A stretch of DNA of 64,000 nucleotides from Isoetes taiwanensis (lineage: Eukaryota > Streptophyta > Lycopodiopsida > Isoetales > Isoetaceae). Both the position numbers and the translations under genes were made by a program. The notes under the pieces are model-generated. The model was given only the letters and a program-made list of their open reading frames with translations. It had not been told where the DNA came from and did no database searches. The stretch lies in NCBI GenBank assembly GCA_021234155.1, contig JAJEKV010000205.1, positions 38,501-102,500 of the forward strand, written 5' to 3'. Of this stretch, positions 1 to 11,634 are shown piece by piece. Every line of letters starts with the position of its first letter. Within the stretch, counting starts at the first letter, position 1.

Positions 1-2300
1 TGAGCTATTTTTAAGCCAAATTTGAAAATGCCCATTTGCAAAAAAAGATTCCAGAATCTTCTAGAGCATGAGAAAAGATTCCCATTGAAAAAAAGAAAAT
101 TGAAAAATTCATTTGTTTTGGCCATTAAACTTGCTTCCTTGGGAAACGTGCCATAGTCTATGGGATAAATTTTTTTTCCTATCTACCCCAAGCCCTGATC
201 TCCCCATGCCACGTGGAACATCCGGGCGTGTGGGGCGGTGGAGGTACCGAATCCCACGTAGATATTGCACGTAATAATTATAAATAAGGAATTCCTTATA
301 TAACTTGGCCTGCCAGACCTAAATTTGCCTGTGGGAATTTCCAAGAACCCTAAACCTGTGAATGCCAAGATTCGGTCGATTCGGCCAAACTAACTGTGCA
401 ATCATGCTCCAAACCTGCCGAATAACCTGGTTTAATGCCAAGAATCCATCTGGGAAACAAAAGGACAGACAATTAAATGGAATTGATCAAGAATGCAACA
501 GAACGGGGGAATTACAAAAGGGGCTTTTGCGCAGAAGAAAAATTCGAGGGTTTTGAGGTGAAGAAGCGATTATTTACCTTGAAGATGGACCGGCTTGCTT
601 GATTGAAGCTTGATTCTGACCTCCATACTTGATTTTCAGTTTGGATTATTGACGAATTCATCTGAATTGATTGATTGTCTACCTATTTGATCCTGTGCCC
701 AAGACTCAGAGCTTGGGATTTATGTTATTTGCCTATGTGTACCTGATTCAATTGAAAATCCGACCTTTGTTGTTGAATTCTTAGTGTTCTACATCAATCT
801 ATTGTCAGAAATCACTCTGTTAGCATTGTTTGCCTTTTGCATTTCATCCCGAGAGTTGTGACATCATTTGCTTGGCATTTAGGCATGCACAGCACAAGTG
901 TTACTCAGTTTCTGCCTGAACCACCAGTACAAGAAACTGAATCCTTATTTCAATTTACTATAGCAGAGACCTACAGGTGGCCATATAGCAATGCATAAAA
1001 TTCCCAGAGTATTCAAGTCCTTATCTCATACCTGATTGTAGCACAAAAAACAACATTTGCACACATTCTTTCCAGAGAAAGATCTGCTCTCACATTTGTT
1101 CATGATTTATAGCAGTCTGTCCAAGAAAATTCTAAAAAATAAAAAAATTTGACTTCCATTTGCAAGGAGCATCAAGGCCTATTGAGTGCAGACATATTCA
1201 GAATAGGCAGAAGTGTCAGATCTCAAAAAACAAGTCCCAGCACTGAATTCAAAAATCGAGCTCTCTACCAGGGATATTGACAAAAAATTGACCTGGTCAG
1301 GAATGTCTTTTTGATCTATCCAGCCTTGTCAGATCCTTTCAGACTTATATAGTGAGATTGATGTAGGTTTTGAGCAGCTATGTGAGCAAGAATCACAAGC
1401 AAAACTCAATTGGTGTGCATTTGGCAATCCTTTTCCTGAGACAGATTTTTTATTCTTTAGGGAAAGTTGTGCCAGATAATTGTTGGAGCATTTTCATTGG
1501 AATTTTTGCACTCAAAGTGGTCGCCTTAAGCAAGCTGGAGGTCCTAAACCATTGAGGTTGAAGGTTTTGCCAGGAACACCTTCAACAGCCATGAATCTAC
1601 ATTGGGACACCATTTGTTCACTCTAATAGACAGTCTCAAAGATCCATGCAAAACATGCAAAATAAAGCAAACTTTTAAACACAGAAGAACATGGATATGA
1701 GGCAAGAGGTGCTGGCATTTTGCATCTGAGATTCTTACCTCGATTTGATATGTGCTGCATTTGGATAATGCACGTTGAATGGGCAAATGATCCGGGGCTA
1801 ACCAAATTGTGTGATGTAAAGCAAGGTACATAATGCATATGCATCACTCTCTTCACGAATCTAGTAGCCACGAAATACAGGGCTTCTCTGTATTAAATTC
1901 CACCAATCTAGTAGTCACGAAATACAGGGCTTATCTGTATTATTAGTGGCCATATGCGTTTCTGGAAAAAAGCATTATGTTGTTAACACAAAAAACCTCA
2001 CTGCATCCAGAGAACTGCAAAAATCTAAAGCCAATTGCCTACTCAAACAATAACTACAACAAGGCAAGTCCTCTGTACCGTTCATCATGTTCTGATCTGA
2101 TAGAAAGGAGAAAGGCTAGAAGCCTAAATACGCATTTCTTAGGGGCATATGGCACTTCAGCAAGGTATTTACAACGAAAATTGCCATACTCCACAGGTCA
2201 TTTATTAACATGCTCTAGTTTGAGGTGGTTTCTTCTTAACAAGCTTTAATCAGTTTGTCTAATAACATGCTCTAAATCTTATTTGAGCCCAGATACTCAC
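1..2300. other. Non-coding, repeat-derived DNA, no gene recognised
   Basis: No convincing coding exon is visible. Around 200-420 a CACGTG-containing, GC-richer block is followed by TATAAATAA (about 279) and an ACCCTAAAC motif. The same arrangement (CACGTGG, a TATA-like stretch, then A-rich ACCCTAAAC) occurs in the LTRs of the Gypsy element at 4390-4550. This suggests, but does not prove, a remnant of another LTR promoter. Short direct repeats lie at 1856-1943. The rest is AT-rich sequence with many stops in all frames. Confidence 0.4.
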
Positions 2301-2840
2301 CTGCCTATGAGACGAACTGATGCAAGGAGAACATCTCCCTGATTGGGATTAAAATCCTGGAAAGAATGGAAGAATGTATTAGTGGCTACTAAAGACAATT
2401 AAGATCAATGTTCTTCATCTCTTTAGGTTCTAGGAGTGTCTTTCTAGCTTGAAATCCATAATAGTCATCTCGAGACTCTACATCATGAAGAAAACCGTCC
2501 ATCTGAAGTATTATAAACCAGCAAATTATCAGAATGAGTTGTCCTTTTCCACATAAGGAGTTGTCAGAATGAGTTGTCCTTTTCTAAATTCGTAGTAGAA
2601 AGCACATAGACAACAGGATTGTCAAGCCAACCCAGACAAAGATACTTCAACAAAAAATTGTCATATTTATTAAAACAGTGTCACTGTTTTGAATCCAAAA
2701 CCTATAGCATCTACATGCATTCATTGCTAAATAGCATGTAACCACATTAAAAACCATGTATTGTGGTATCAATAATCACCTAAGAATGTCATAGGTACAG
2801 GGCTTATCTGTATTATCAGTTGCCATATGCGTTTCCGACA
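1856..2840. repeat. Short direct repeats, three copies
   Basis: Two copies about 47 bp apart (1856-1895 and about 1904-1943) share an AATCTAGTAG-CACGAAATACAGGGCTT core followed by TCTGTATTA. A third partial copy at about 2796-2840 repeats TACAGGGCTTATCTGTATTA and continues with CATATGCGTTTC, as copy two does. A separate small repeat of TCAGAATGAGTTGTCC occurs twice near 2529 and 2565. Origin unknown; they look like pieces of a local duplication. Confidence 0.6.
2301..2502 (-). pseudogene. Two exon-like segments of an unidentified gene
   Basis: On the minus strand, 2356-2301 is bounded by a good acceptor (TTTCCAG) and donor (GTGAGT) and reads DFNPNQGDVLLASVRLIG without a stop. Upstream on the same strand, from 2502 down to about 2404, an acceptor-like TTCAG precedes an open stretch reading MDGFLHDVESRDDYYGFQ. 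The splice signals and codon quality suggest former exons, but no family is recognised and no complete gene can be assembled. This could be chance. Confidence 0.22.
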
Positions 2841-3307
2841 CAAAGAGAAGTGCATTTGGGTTCACAGATGAAGTAATGCGTGCCTTCACAACCACATTTC
2901 AAGAACCCTGGACTTTCTCGTGAACTGCTCCCATGAATACCGAGGATGTGAGCGGATCTTTTTGTAAATGAGATGCAGCGGCAGCATGGGATTGGTCCTG
3001 GTATTTGATTTAATTTGTAGAGGGTTTGTAGAGTTCTTGTACAGTTTTTTATGCCTTGATGCCCTTTCATAGTCCCCTTTCCGAACCTCATGGCTCTACT
3101 ATTCCGCCTTGATTCCATCAAAGTTTGATCAGGTGAGATTTGCTTTACTAAAGTAGGCCCAATTGTTTTAATAAGCATGTCGATCATAACACTGTAACTC
3201 ATAACACTGCGCATGTTTTGTGCATGCTAAGGGGACTCGTAAGTAATTATGCATGTGCTCCTTCATGCTAAAGACGGATTCTGCTGCATTCATAATTAGC
3301 GGCCTGG

Positions 3308-3312
3308 GCACC
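3308..3312. repeat. Target-site duplication, left copy (GCACC)
   Basis: GCACC lies directly before the 5' LTR, and the identical GCACC follows the 3' LTR at 15462-15466. A 5-bp duplication is what Ty3/Gypsy integrases leave, so both termini of the element are well fixed. Confidence 0.9.
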
Positions 3313-5783
3313 TGTTGCCCCTTTTTGGGCAACATGGACCATCATGATACCTAGAGTTTCAAGATTGGAAGATACTTGTCAGAGTTTGGAAGACTTGTGG
3401 TTTCTTTTGAGGTTTCATCTTAAGTTACTTTCCTATTACTCATATGGTAAGAGTTAGTGTTATTTTGATCCTGCTAGAGTTTGGAAGAAATTGGCTCAAG
3501 TTTGGAAGACCCTTGGGATCTTGGTTGTATAGCCTAATTCTTTCCTTTGAGGAAATTTTCTAGTTACATTCTTATTTCTTGAAGACCAGGCAAAGGATAT
3601 AGCAAGCTATACAAGGAGTTATAAGCATGTTGCTCATATTCACTCATATGGAGCTAAATGGAGTTGCACCAATGGTTTGGAAGTCACACCTATGAAGATG
3701 TCACTTTAAAGGTGAATTTTGCTCTTGTTTAGGCCTTGAAGATTGGAAGACCTTTTTAGAAGTTTGGAAGACCCTAGGGCCTTGAGCAAAGTTATGAGGT
3801 ATGATTTGAGCTTTGGAGATAAGATCATGTGCTCTGGGGGTTTCCATCCTTTATCCATTTCATCCATTCCATATCCACTTTCCTTCCATCTTTTTTTATA
3901 CCCCATTTCCACCTTGTCATGCCTTCTTTCATTACTTCACTACCTATATTTTTATTGGCCTCACCTCCACTTGTGAATTGCTCTCAAGAGATCATGAAAA
4001 ACTTCAAGAGCAAGGAGGCTTGAATTTTACTTTCATCTTATTTCCCTAAATCCTGCCATAGCCTTTTTTTTCCTATCTTTTCACCCTCTTCCTATGATTT
4101 TTTTCACCATTCCCAAGGTTGAAAACTCATTGACCATGGTCAAAATGGGCAAAATTTCAAGTATCTCAATTTGACTTGAAAACACTCTAGATTTGGAGCT
4201 TGGCAAAAATAGCTATGTTGGCCTTCCAAAATTCAAAAAGACCTTGGAAAATTCCTCAAATATTATTTCTTGGGATGTGTGCCAAAAAATAAAAAAAAAA
4301 AAAAATAGCAAAAAAACCTATTCTAGCCTATCTACCCTATTTTTCTATTTTCCACCTCGGCCTAAATTCCACCTCGGCCCCCATTGGTCCACGTGGCGTG
4401 GGCAGGGCCTCAGTAACACTGAGTGGCACAACCCTTCTCGTGGCACGCAAATTCAACATCTTGACTCGGATTATTCAATTTATATCCTTATCTTCCGAAT
4501 CATTCGGGCTGTGGGATATATCGAGCTTTGAAAAAAAAAAAAACCCTAAACTTCGAGCACGCTAAATCGGCAAATTCGTGCCCAAATCTGATTGAATCCG
4601 CCTTTTTGCTCCCGAAATCATCTCACGAACCTCTTAGAGAGACCTCTGGAACCCCCCGTGGCACTTGATTCAAGGGAATTTGCTCAAATTAAGCCTAAAA
4701 TCACTCAACCGAAATTTGGTTTTGGGAGGGACGATTTTATCCAAGAATGGACATCATTTTCTTCACCCCCCGGAGATATACCTCGTGATCCGGGCGCTTT
4801 CTATATCTTTGATATTTTATTGATCTGTTCTACTCCAAATTCAGCTAATCCTGTTCGAGATTGAAGATTGATGTATTTTGATCGAAGACCGACCGCGTGT
4901 TGTGACCTACGACACACCGAACTTCTACCGCAATTCAAAATTCCTTATTACTTTTCTTCCGGACAATTTCTAGATTATCGAAGCTTACTATGCTTTGGGA
5001 GTTACTCTCAAGCATTATTTTGGATATTTTCTCCCGAGATTTCTGAACTCCTGTGATATTTTATGATCTTAATGCATATCTTTTGCCGGAAAAATAGTGT
5101 TGCCATCTTCTCAAGTTATAAAATCTGTTAATGCTGTCTAGACCAATAGAAATCAGATATTTTAAGTTGAATCCCAGCTAAATAGTTGTGTCCCAGCCTT
5201 AAATAGGATTGAGTATTGTTTATATGCAAAGAAAACAAAGAAAAAATAGTTTTTTCATATACATCACAAACCGTGATGTAATTCAAGACTTTGGTCCGTC
5301 TCAATAAATATCATAGTGTTTGCTTGTCAAGAAAACCCTATGCACGTGATTTAGAGTTCATTCGAGGTCATTTGCACAAATTCCAACTCAAAATTCATCA
5401 CCAAACTCCATTTGCAAATTTTGGCTCTCTGTTTTGGCATTGACCAATTTTTTGTGAACTTTGACATTGATTTTCTTGGTCTTCCCCTATCCAAATCGAG
5501 ATGCAGGACTTTCACCCAAAAGTAGTTCCCTCTACTTGTCTATAACTCATACCAAAACCAAAACTCAAAAATCTTAAAGGGTGTGACTGCAAGATTGATT
5601 TTTGTTTGACAGCTTTTTTCTCGCTTGTGGATTTGTAGTGATTTTGACAAAACCAGCATTTGAAATTGAGTTCTTTTGCTTTATATGATTAAGGATTGAT
5701 CACCCTAAGTGATCTGGAGGTCCTGACCAGTTTGTTTACACTTCCTTTGAGGTTAGGCTAAAATTCCAGGTTTTAGGCTAACA
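3313..5783 (+). repeat. 5' LTR of the Gypsy element
   Basis: Long terminal repeat of 2,471 bp, near-identical to 12987-15461 apart from many small indels. It opens with TGTTGCCCC, a T run and GGGCAACA, which can fold into a hairpin, and closes with GGCTAACA. A TATA-like stretch (TTTATATCC near 4480) followed by an A run and ACCCTAAAC at about 4540 is the likely promoter region, but the transcription start cannot be fixed from sequence. Small ORFs inside are chance frames. Confidence 0.93.
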
Positions 5784-5786
5784 TTT

Positions 5787-5804
5787 TGGAGGTCCTACCG
5801 AGAT
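5787..5804 (+). promoter_or_regulatory. Primer binding site matching tRNA-Gln
   Basis: Three bases after the 5' LTR, TGGAGGTCCTACCGAGAT is the exact complement of the 3' end of plant cytosolic tRNA-Gln as I recall it (ends ATCTCGGTAGGACCTCCA). The match covers 18 nt and then stops, as expected for a primer site. Most plant Gypsy elements are described with other tRNA primers. Confidence 0.8.
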
Positions 5805-5827
5805 CTTTACCTGGAAATTGAACTCAA

Positions 5828-6570
5828 ATGGGGCCAAAGAAGCATGCTGAGCCTGCTGAACCACCTGAGGAGACAAATCAACCAGAATTAGTAGGAGTAA
5901 GCATGAGAGTGGCTACCAGATCTATAACCAATGCCACAAACACTCCCAATGTGCCTATTCCTCCACAAGCTCCTCTCTATCAGTCTACCAATGTTACAAA
6001 TATTTCTACCTTGCCCTCGTCTTCACAAGTTCAAAATCTTTTTGAGCCAACTCCTCCACCAGCCCCTTATCATTTTGAGCTAAGCGTACTGTTTCTCCTC
6101 CTTATTATGATTCTTCCATGAATGCCAACCATTTTTGAAGAATTTTGAAGAATACTATGAGGAGCATGGGAGAAAAAAAGGCTCAGATTTTTCGAGTTCA
6201 CCAAGTGCATGAAGGGTGATGAGGCCAGGTCTTGGTTGGATTTTGAGCTCTCCATTGGTACTAAGTGGGATGAATTGGAACAAAAGTTTCTATCAAGGTT
6301 TGGTAAGACTACTTCGCCTCAGGATCTTGTTTTTGAACTCAATTCTTTCTCTATTAGACCGGTGAAAGTGTGAAGCAGTATGTGGAAAGATTTAACTCTT
6401 ATTTGCTAGTTTGTAACAGGAACCAAGTCTCTCACCCAACTTTGCATTTGGTTGCTTCTTTTATCAAAGGTTTGATGCCCAGACCCAGGATTTATAGGAA
6501 ATTGCTAAAACTTCAGAGATTTGGTGAACTAGATTCTATTCATAAAGCATTTGTAAAGGCGTGGATTTAG
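5828..6570 (+). pseudogene. gag: gag, N-terminal and capsid part (frameshifted)
   Basis: The likely gag start is the ATG at 5828, 24 nt after the primer site. It opens with MGPKKHAEPAEPPEE and a proline-rich stretch. The frame stops at 6121. The capsid core then appears in other frames: ARSWLDFELSIGTKWDELEQ (about 6228-6285) and, after another shift, ESVKQYVERFNSYLLVCNR (from about 6363), which together have the look of the retrotrans_gag domain. At least two frameshifts and one stop separate the pieces, so no capsid protein can be made. Gag assembles the cytoplasmic virus-like particle. Confidence 0.75.
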
Positions 6571-6664
6571 TAGAATTGCTAAGCTATTTGCACGATGAAG
6601 AAATCCGAGACCCATTCTATCCTTCTCATCATGATTCCGAGCATGAGCTACACTATACTAATCT

Positions 6665-7435
6665 TTGTTCCTGTATATGCGATTCAGAAAAGAAAAGAAA
6701 AAGCCAAAAGTTGAGGAATTAAACCCTCGGGTTTCAGAGATGAAATCTGAGATAAGTAAAGTATCTGAAGCTCTTTTAGAGGTGACTAAACAACTCATGG
6801 AGTTGAAAAATGGAAATGGTACTTCTTCTTCTAGCTCTGCCTCACCTGATTGTACAAACTGTGGTAAGCCTTTTCATAGGGCTGAGAATTGTTATGCTAG
6901 GCCTTGTCCTAAATGCAACAGGAAAGGCCATTTTGGTAGAGAATGTCCGTGCATTTCCTTTTGTAAAGAGGTAGGTCATGATGACAGGTTCTGCAGTGTC
7001 AAGAATTACTTTGCAAGACAAGAAAAGGATAAACAGGTGTCAAATGTTAGTTTTATTGAGACTTGTGCAGGGGGACAAGAGGAGCAAGATGTTATGGTTG
7101 TCGGAACCGTGCGGGGCCTTATTGAGGTAACCCCCGCAGGTTCTATTCCACCAACTACACCCCATAAGGTAACATTTCAACCAGATCCCCAGAGTATAGC
7201 CCCTCCTCCTGTCCAAAGGTATAAACAGAAGGATTCTGAACTTGATGAATTTGAATTGCTCATGAAAAACTCCAAAGTTACTGTAGACTTATTAACTCTG
7301 CTGAGAATTGCACCATCTTATAGGGAAAAGCTTATCAAGAGCACTCAAAATGTTGAAGAAATCATTTGCGAGACTTGTCACAATATTTCGAAGCCCTACG
7401 AAAGCAAACCGAAGATCCGGTGCTTTTACTTGTAA
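6665..7435 (+). pseudogene. gag: gag, nucleocapsid part with three zinc knuckles
   Basis: A 256-codon open stretch continues the gag region. After a lysine-rich and serine-rich segment come CTNCGKPFHRAENC and CPKCNRKGHFGREC, both perfect CX2CX4HX4C zinc knuckles, then a third, slightly altered one (CISFCKEVGHDDRFC, CX3CX4HX4C). Such knuckles bind the element's RNA during packaging. The frame runs into the start of the protease region but is overtaken by a different frame from about 7308, so gag and protease are joined by a frameshift, possibly decay and possibly programmed. Confidence 0.8.
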
Positions 7436-7733
7436 TGCCACCATAGGTACTTTCCATCTGGATAAGGTTTTGCTAGATGGAGGTTCCTCTCTAAATGTCA
7501 TGCCTTACCATGTCATGAAAGCATTGGATCTCAAGGTAGAAGACAATACTTCTATTGTTCTAAAATCTTTTTCCAATGCTAAGGTAGTGCCAAAGGGAAT
7601 TGTGAGGAATGTGTACATTATCACGGGAGGTATTATTGTGCTAGCTACATTTGTGGTTGTTGATTTTGAGAATGTTCATCATTCTAACATTTATGATTTA
7701 TTATTGGGAAGAAGATGGATGAAAACAAAGTAG
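7308..7733 (+). pseudogene. Retropepsin-type aspartic protease domain
   Basis: An open frame of 141 codons. It holds the active-site motif LLDGGSSLNVMP (canonical D-S/T-G is here D-G-G, a variant I recall from some plant Gypsy families) and the C-terminal YDLLLGRRWM, matching the usual LLGRPW. The domain is about the normal length. The protease would cut the Gag-Pol polyprotein. The start methionine is arbitrary, since the domain is part of a polyprotein, and a stop at 7733 separates it from the next domain. Confidence 0.8.
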
Positions 7734-7956
7734 ATGCTAGGCCGATATGGTGCGGAAGGCATCGCAGACTATTTCAAATGGAGCAACCTCCATTAAATTG
7801 GTAAACAAGACTGATCCCTCTGCTAATATTAGGTTCATAGATGTGGATATTTTTGCGGGAAGAGGAGCCAGGAATTTATAGTTTAGGTCCGGATGTTGGT
7901 ATAAAAGAAGAAGTGGTCAACTTTGCTCATCTTTGAATCTTCTCGATGCAGGAAGG

Positions 7957-8325
7957 AAATAAGGCCTACCTTTGGTTTGATGGAGGTATGTCCAAAAATT
8001 AGGAATTGCTTCTTTACGCTGCTATTCTAAAGGATACAAATTTAAAACTAATGACCAAAATAGGGAGAATTCATCCTAATATTTCCTCTAATGCAGCAGA
8101 ATATAGAGCCCTCATTTGAGGCCCTACAGGGAAGCAAAATTCATGAATATTTCCTATATTATTATTTATGGAGACTCACGGTGGTTTGCATGCATTTTGG
8201 GAGAATACCAAACAAAGCATCATGAGATGGGGGATTTGAACACTCAAGCTCGAGATTTGTTAACTTTTTTGATCATTGGGAGATTCATCATATTCCAAGA
8301 TCTAAAACTTTGAGGCTGATTTATT
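7957..8325 (+). pseudogene. RNase H domain located between protease and reverse transcriptase
   Basis: Reading through frameshifts, this stretch gives LWFDGGMSKN, YAAILKDTNLKL, NAAEYRALI, YIIIYGDSR, MGDLNTQARDLL, HWEIHHIPRSK and FEADLLSWG. These are the ordered landmarks of a type I RNase H of the RVT_3/'archaeal-like' class (first D, E in AEY, D in GDS, last D in AD.L). A stop follows SKN and another follows RALI. A second, ordinary Gypsy RNase H lies after the RT. Dual-RNase H Tat elements usually place this extra domain after the first RNase H and before the integrase, not before the RT. Confidence 0.72.
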
Positions 8326-8328
8326 GTC

Positions 8329-9326
8329 TTGGGGAAACATTATTGGAGCACTTATCTGGAAGGAGCTATCCAAGAAGACTTCTTAGATGAAGACGAGCTT
8401 TCTCAACTTCATCCTATCTTAACTATAAACTTAGCCCAAGAAGAATCATACAAGGAGCTTAAAGTGAATAAAGAAGGTGTGCCTAGGACTTTGCAAATGG
8501 GAGACCTATATGAAGAGGATGACAGAGGTAAAATGGTTGAGTTGTTTGAGGATTGGGTGGATGTTTTTGCTTGGGAATATTCAGAACTAAAGGGGATTGA
8601 TAAAAATATTTGTGAGTTTGAAATAAAAGTTCGAGAAGATGCTAAAACTTGTTATGCAGAAATTGAGGAGAATTAATTCTTCACTCTTGGATCTTATCAA
8701 ACAAGAGTTGTCTAAAATCAGGAGTCGTCCGATAATGCCTATTGTGAATCCTTCCGGGTTTCATGCATTGTCCCAGCTTTTAAAAAAATGGTTCTTTGAG
8801 GATTTGTGTAGATTATAGAGATCTTAATAAGGCTACCATTAAAGATTGTTATCCCTTGCCTTTTTTAGAAGAAATCCTTTATCAAGAGGTGGTAAATCCA
8901 TGTACTCATTTTGGATGGTTTCTCTGGGTTCAATCGGATAAGCATTAAACAAGAAGATCAGCCCAAGACATCTTTTATCACCCCATGGGGAACTTTTGCA
9001 ATGAAAAGGATGCCTTTTGGTTTAATGAATGCCCCCTGCTACATTTCAAAGGGCCATGGACCTTTGTCTTTGCAAGCATGACTCGGAAGCAGTTTAGAGT
9101 CTTCCTGGATGATTTATGCCTAGGTACTGAAGGAAATGACCATGTTTCAGAGCTAACAAGAATATTTATATTGTGCAGACAAGCTGGAGTTAATCTAAAT
9201 CCAAAGAAGTGCATCTTTTTATCATCTAGAGGCCAACTGTTAGGCCATGAAGTTTTCCTTGGGGGTCTTCAAGTAGCCGAGGAAAAAATCATTGCCTTAA
9301 AGAAGCTTGGACCCCAAGACACTTAG
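8329..9326 (+). pseudogene. pol: Reverse transcriptase domain (frameshifted)
   Basis: The connecting segment LFEDWVDVFAWEYSELKGID (about 8549-8608) is the typical lead-in to a Gypsy RT. Then come [20 protein letters not shown] (about 8797-8860) in another frame, FGLMNAP (9016-9036), and FRVFLDDLCLGTEGNDHVSE (about 9097-9156). FLDD replaces the common Y-L/M-D-D catalytic box and keeps both aspartates. QAGVNLNPKKC and GHEVFLGGLQV follow. Stops and several indels break the frame. RT copies the element RNA into DNA. Confidence 0.85.
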
Positions 9327-9469
9327 AGATGTTAAAGAATTTATGGGGATGACTTCTTTTTTGAGAATTTATGTGCCTAATTTCTCTCACCATGTTAGTC
9401 CTATTTCCAAATTAACCAGAGTGGGCCATGTTAGTAAAAAAGAAAGTAAATACAAAGCTATTGTTTGGA

Positions 9470-9930
9470 CTGATGAATGAATGTGAGAAGGCTTTTTTGT
9501 GCAGATTATAGAAGCTATTTGCCATGCCACTTTCGATTGAAAACCCCGGATCTCTCACCGCCATTCACAATTTACATTATTGTTACTAAAAGAGCTGTTG
9601 GGATTGCTATTTTGCGGGGAAAAGCACCCCATTGCTTTTTGCAAAGTAAACAATGGTCTCAAACTGAGGAGAGGTATCCTAAGATAGAGAGGAGTGGCCG
9701 CTGCTCTTTTTTTTTTTTTAATAGAAAGGCAAGGACATCTTCTACAAAAATCCCAAGCTCTTGTTTATATGCTTGTGAGAATCCCATGCCTTTTTTGTAT
9801 GGTAAGAAATTGGAAAAACCCAAGCTTCATAGGTGGGCTTGTAGGCTCCAGTCTTATGATCTAAAGGTTAAGGTCATCCATGTGGTGAATAATCCGAGTT
9901 TGTATTTACCTGCTGCCTATTTTGAGCATG
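9470..9930 (+). pseudogene. pol: Ty3/Gypsy RNase H domain (second RNase H)
   Basis: In the long frame from 9477, pieces of the usual Gypsy RNase H are visible: PPFTIYIIVTKRAVGIAIL, then SKQWSQTEERYPKIER, LYGKKL, and the closing RLQSYDLKVKVIHVVNNPS, corresponding to the tether before the integrase. The catalytic first aspartate position reads IVT, suggesting loss. A T run at 9708-9719 lies where the frame departs from the consensus. This domain sits where expected, directly after RT. Confidence 0.7.
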
Positions 9931-9959
9931 AAGAAGTTGTGCAGGAAGAAGGAGAGATG

Positions 9960-11159
9960 GCTAATCTTGTGGCAAATGAACAAGATCTTTCAGATAAACA
10001 GGCTCAAGGTTGGCAGCAATCTATTAGAAAATTCCTCAAATATCAAGAGATACCTCCTGAATTTTCTAAAAGTCAAGCTTACAAGTTTAGGCTGAAATGT
10101 TTAACTTACACTTTGATTGGAGATATTTTGTGCAAGGTAAACAGGGATGGTGTTCTTTTAAGGTGTGTTGATGAAGAGGAGGCTGCCTTAGTGCTTGCTG
10201 AGAATCATAAAGGTGTTTGTGGTGGTCATTTTGCAGCAGATACAACTGCCAAAAAAATATTAAGGTCTGGTTATTTCTGGCCTCATTTATTTAGAGATTG
10301 CTATGATGTCATTAAAACTTGCCATCAATGCCAGATCTTTGGTAAGAAAATTTTGCATCCTGCCCCTCTTACTGGGATTGTGTCCCCAGGCCCATTTCAA
10401 GTTTGGGGGCTAGATTATGTTGGCCCTATAAATCCCCCATCTTCTGCTCAGCATGAATACATTGTTGTGGCCACAGATTTATTTACCAAATGGTCAGAAG
10501 CAGCACCCTTGAGAAAAGCAAATGCATATACTACTGCTAGGTTTTTGCATGAAAATATTTGTTCTAGGTTTGGAATCCCTTTCAAAATTTTGACTGATAG
10601 AGGCTCTACTTTTATTAATGAGGTTATTCAAATTCTTGTCTCAAGTCTCAAAATCAGACATGTGAAAAGCTCAGCCTATTATCCTCAAGGAAATGGTCAA
10701 GCTGAGTCTACTAACAAAGTGCTTAAGGGAATTTTGCAGAAAACGGTTTGCCAAAACCAAAAAGATTGGCATTTGAAATTATATGATGCCCTTTGGGCTC
10801 ATAGAATCCTTTGCTAAAGCTGCCACTAATGCTTCTCCCTTGAGTTTGGTTTATGGTGTTGAAGCGGTTATTCTGTTGAGTTGGAGATTCCCTCTTTGAG
10901 AATGGCACTCAAGTTGGATGCGGAGTTTTTGGAAGCATTACAACACAGGTATGAAGTTTTGCTAAAATTGGATGAGGATAGATTTGATGCAGAAAACTTC
11001 AATCTACTTAAGAAGGCTAGGAGTGCAGCAGCTTTTAAAGCAGCTCACAAGCTCCAGGATAGATTGGCTCCATTGGAACTCGTGCTCAAATGGGATGTTG
11101 CAAATGAAGGTAAGCTATCTAAATTTGAAAATCCTTGGGAAGGCCCTTACAGATTGTAA
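9960..11159 (+). pseudogene. pol: Integrase domain (catalytic core intact in frame, C-terminus shifted)
   Basis: The frame from 9477 to 10817 carries a zinc-binding HHCC module (ENHKGVCGGHF ... CHQCQ, about 10201-10340) and a full DD35E catalytic triad: D in GLDYVGP (10413), D in LTDRGSTF (10596) and E in GQAESTN (10704), spaced 61 and 36 codons. The frame stops at 10817, and the C-terminal part (VLKWDVANEGKLSKFE, PWEGPYRL) appears in another frame ending at 11159. No chromodomain follows. Integrase inserts the cDNA into chromosomes; here it is interrupted. Confidence 0.88.
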
Positions 11160-11634
11160 AAGAAGTCATTTGTTCATCCTATTGGCTTAAGGATCTCAAA
11201 AGCAGTTTGGAATTACCAAATCCTACAAATATCCAGCATTTGAAAAGATATTGGCCTCAACATGCATGTTTAGGCCTTTTTGCTCCTATATGAATACTTA
11301 TTTTAACTTAGAGTAGGTTAATTGTTGTTGAAAATTGAAGATTTAAAACTCTTTTGATTGGTTTCTGTTTCATTTCCCTTTAGGCTTAAAATTTTGTAGA
11401 TTCTTGTTGATTGGATTTGCTAAGTTGTTTTGGTTAGTTGTATTCAAGGTTCTTAATACTTGTACCATCAAGACCATTTTTCCTTTGAGGTGAGCTAATT
11501 GTGTGTTACTGTTTGAAGCGAGAAATATTTTTTTCAAGACCGGACAATTTCAAAAAAGAGCAAGAGAATTTCTATTAGATCAAAAAAAAAAAAAAAAAAG
11601 GGGTACACAAATTCTACATGATGATCAGATCCTC

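Noticed and set aside
2816-3214. 132-codon minus-strand frame
   Set aside because: No recognisable family, and it overlaps a dispersed direct repeat. Probably chance.
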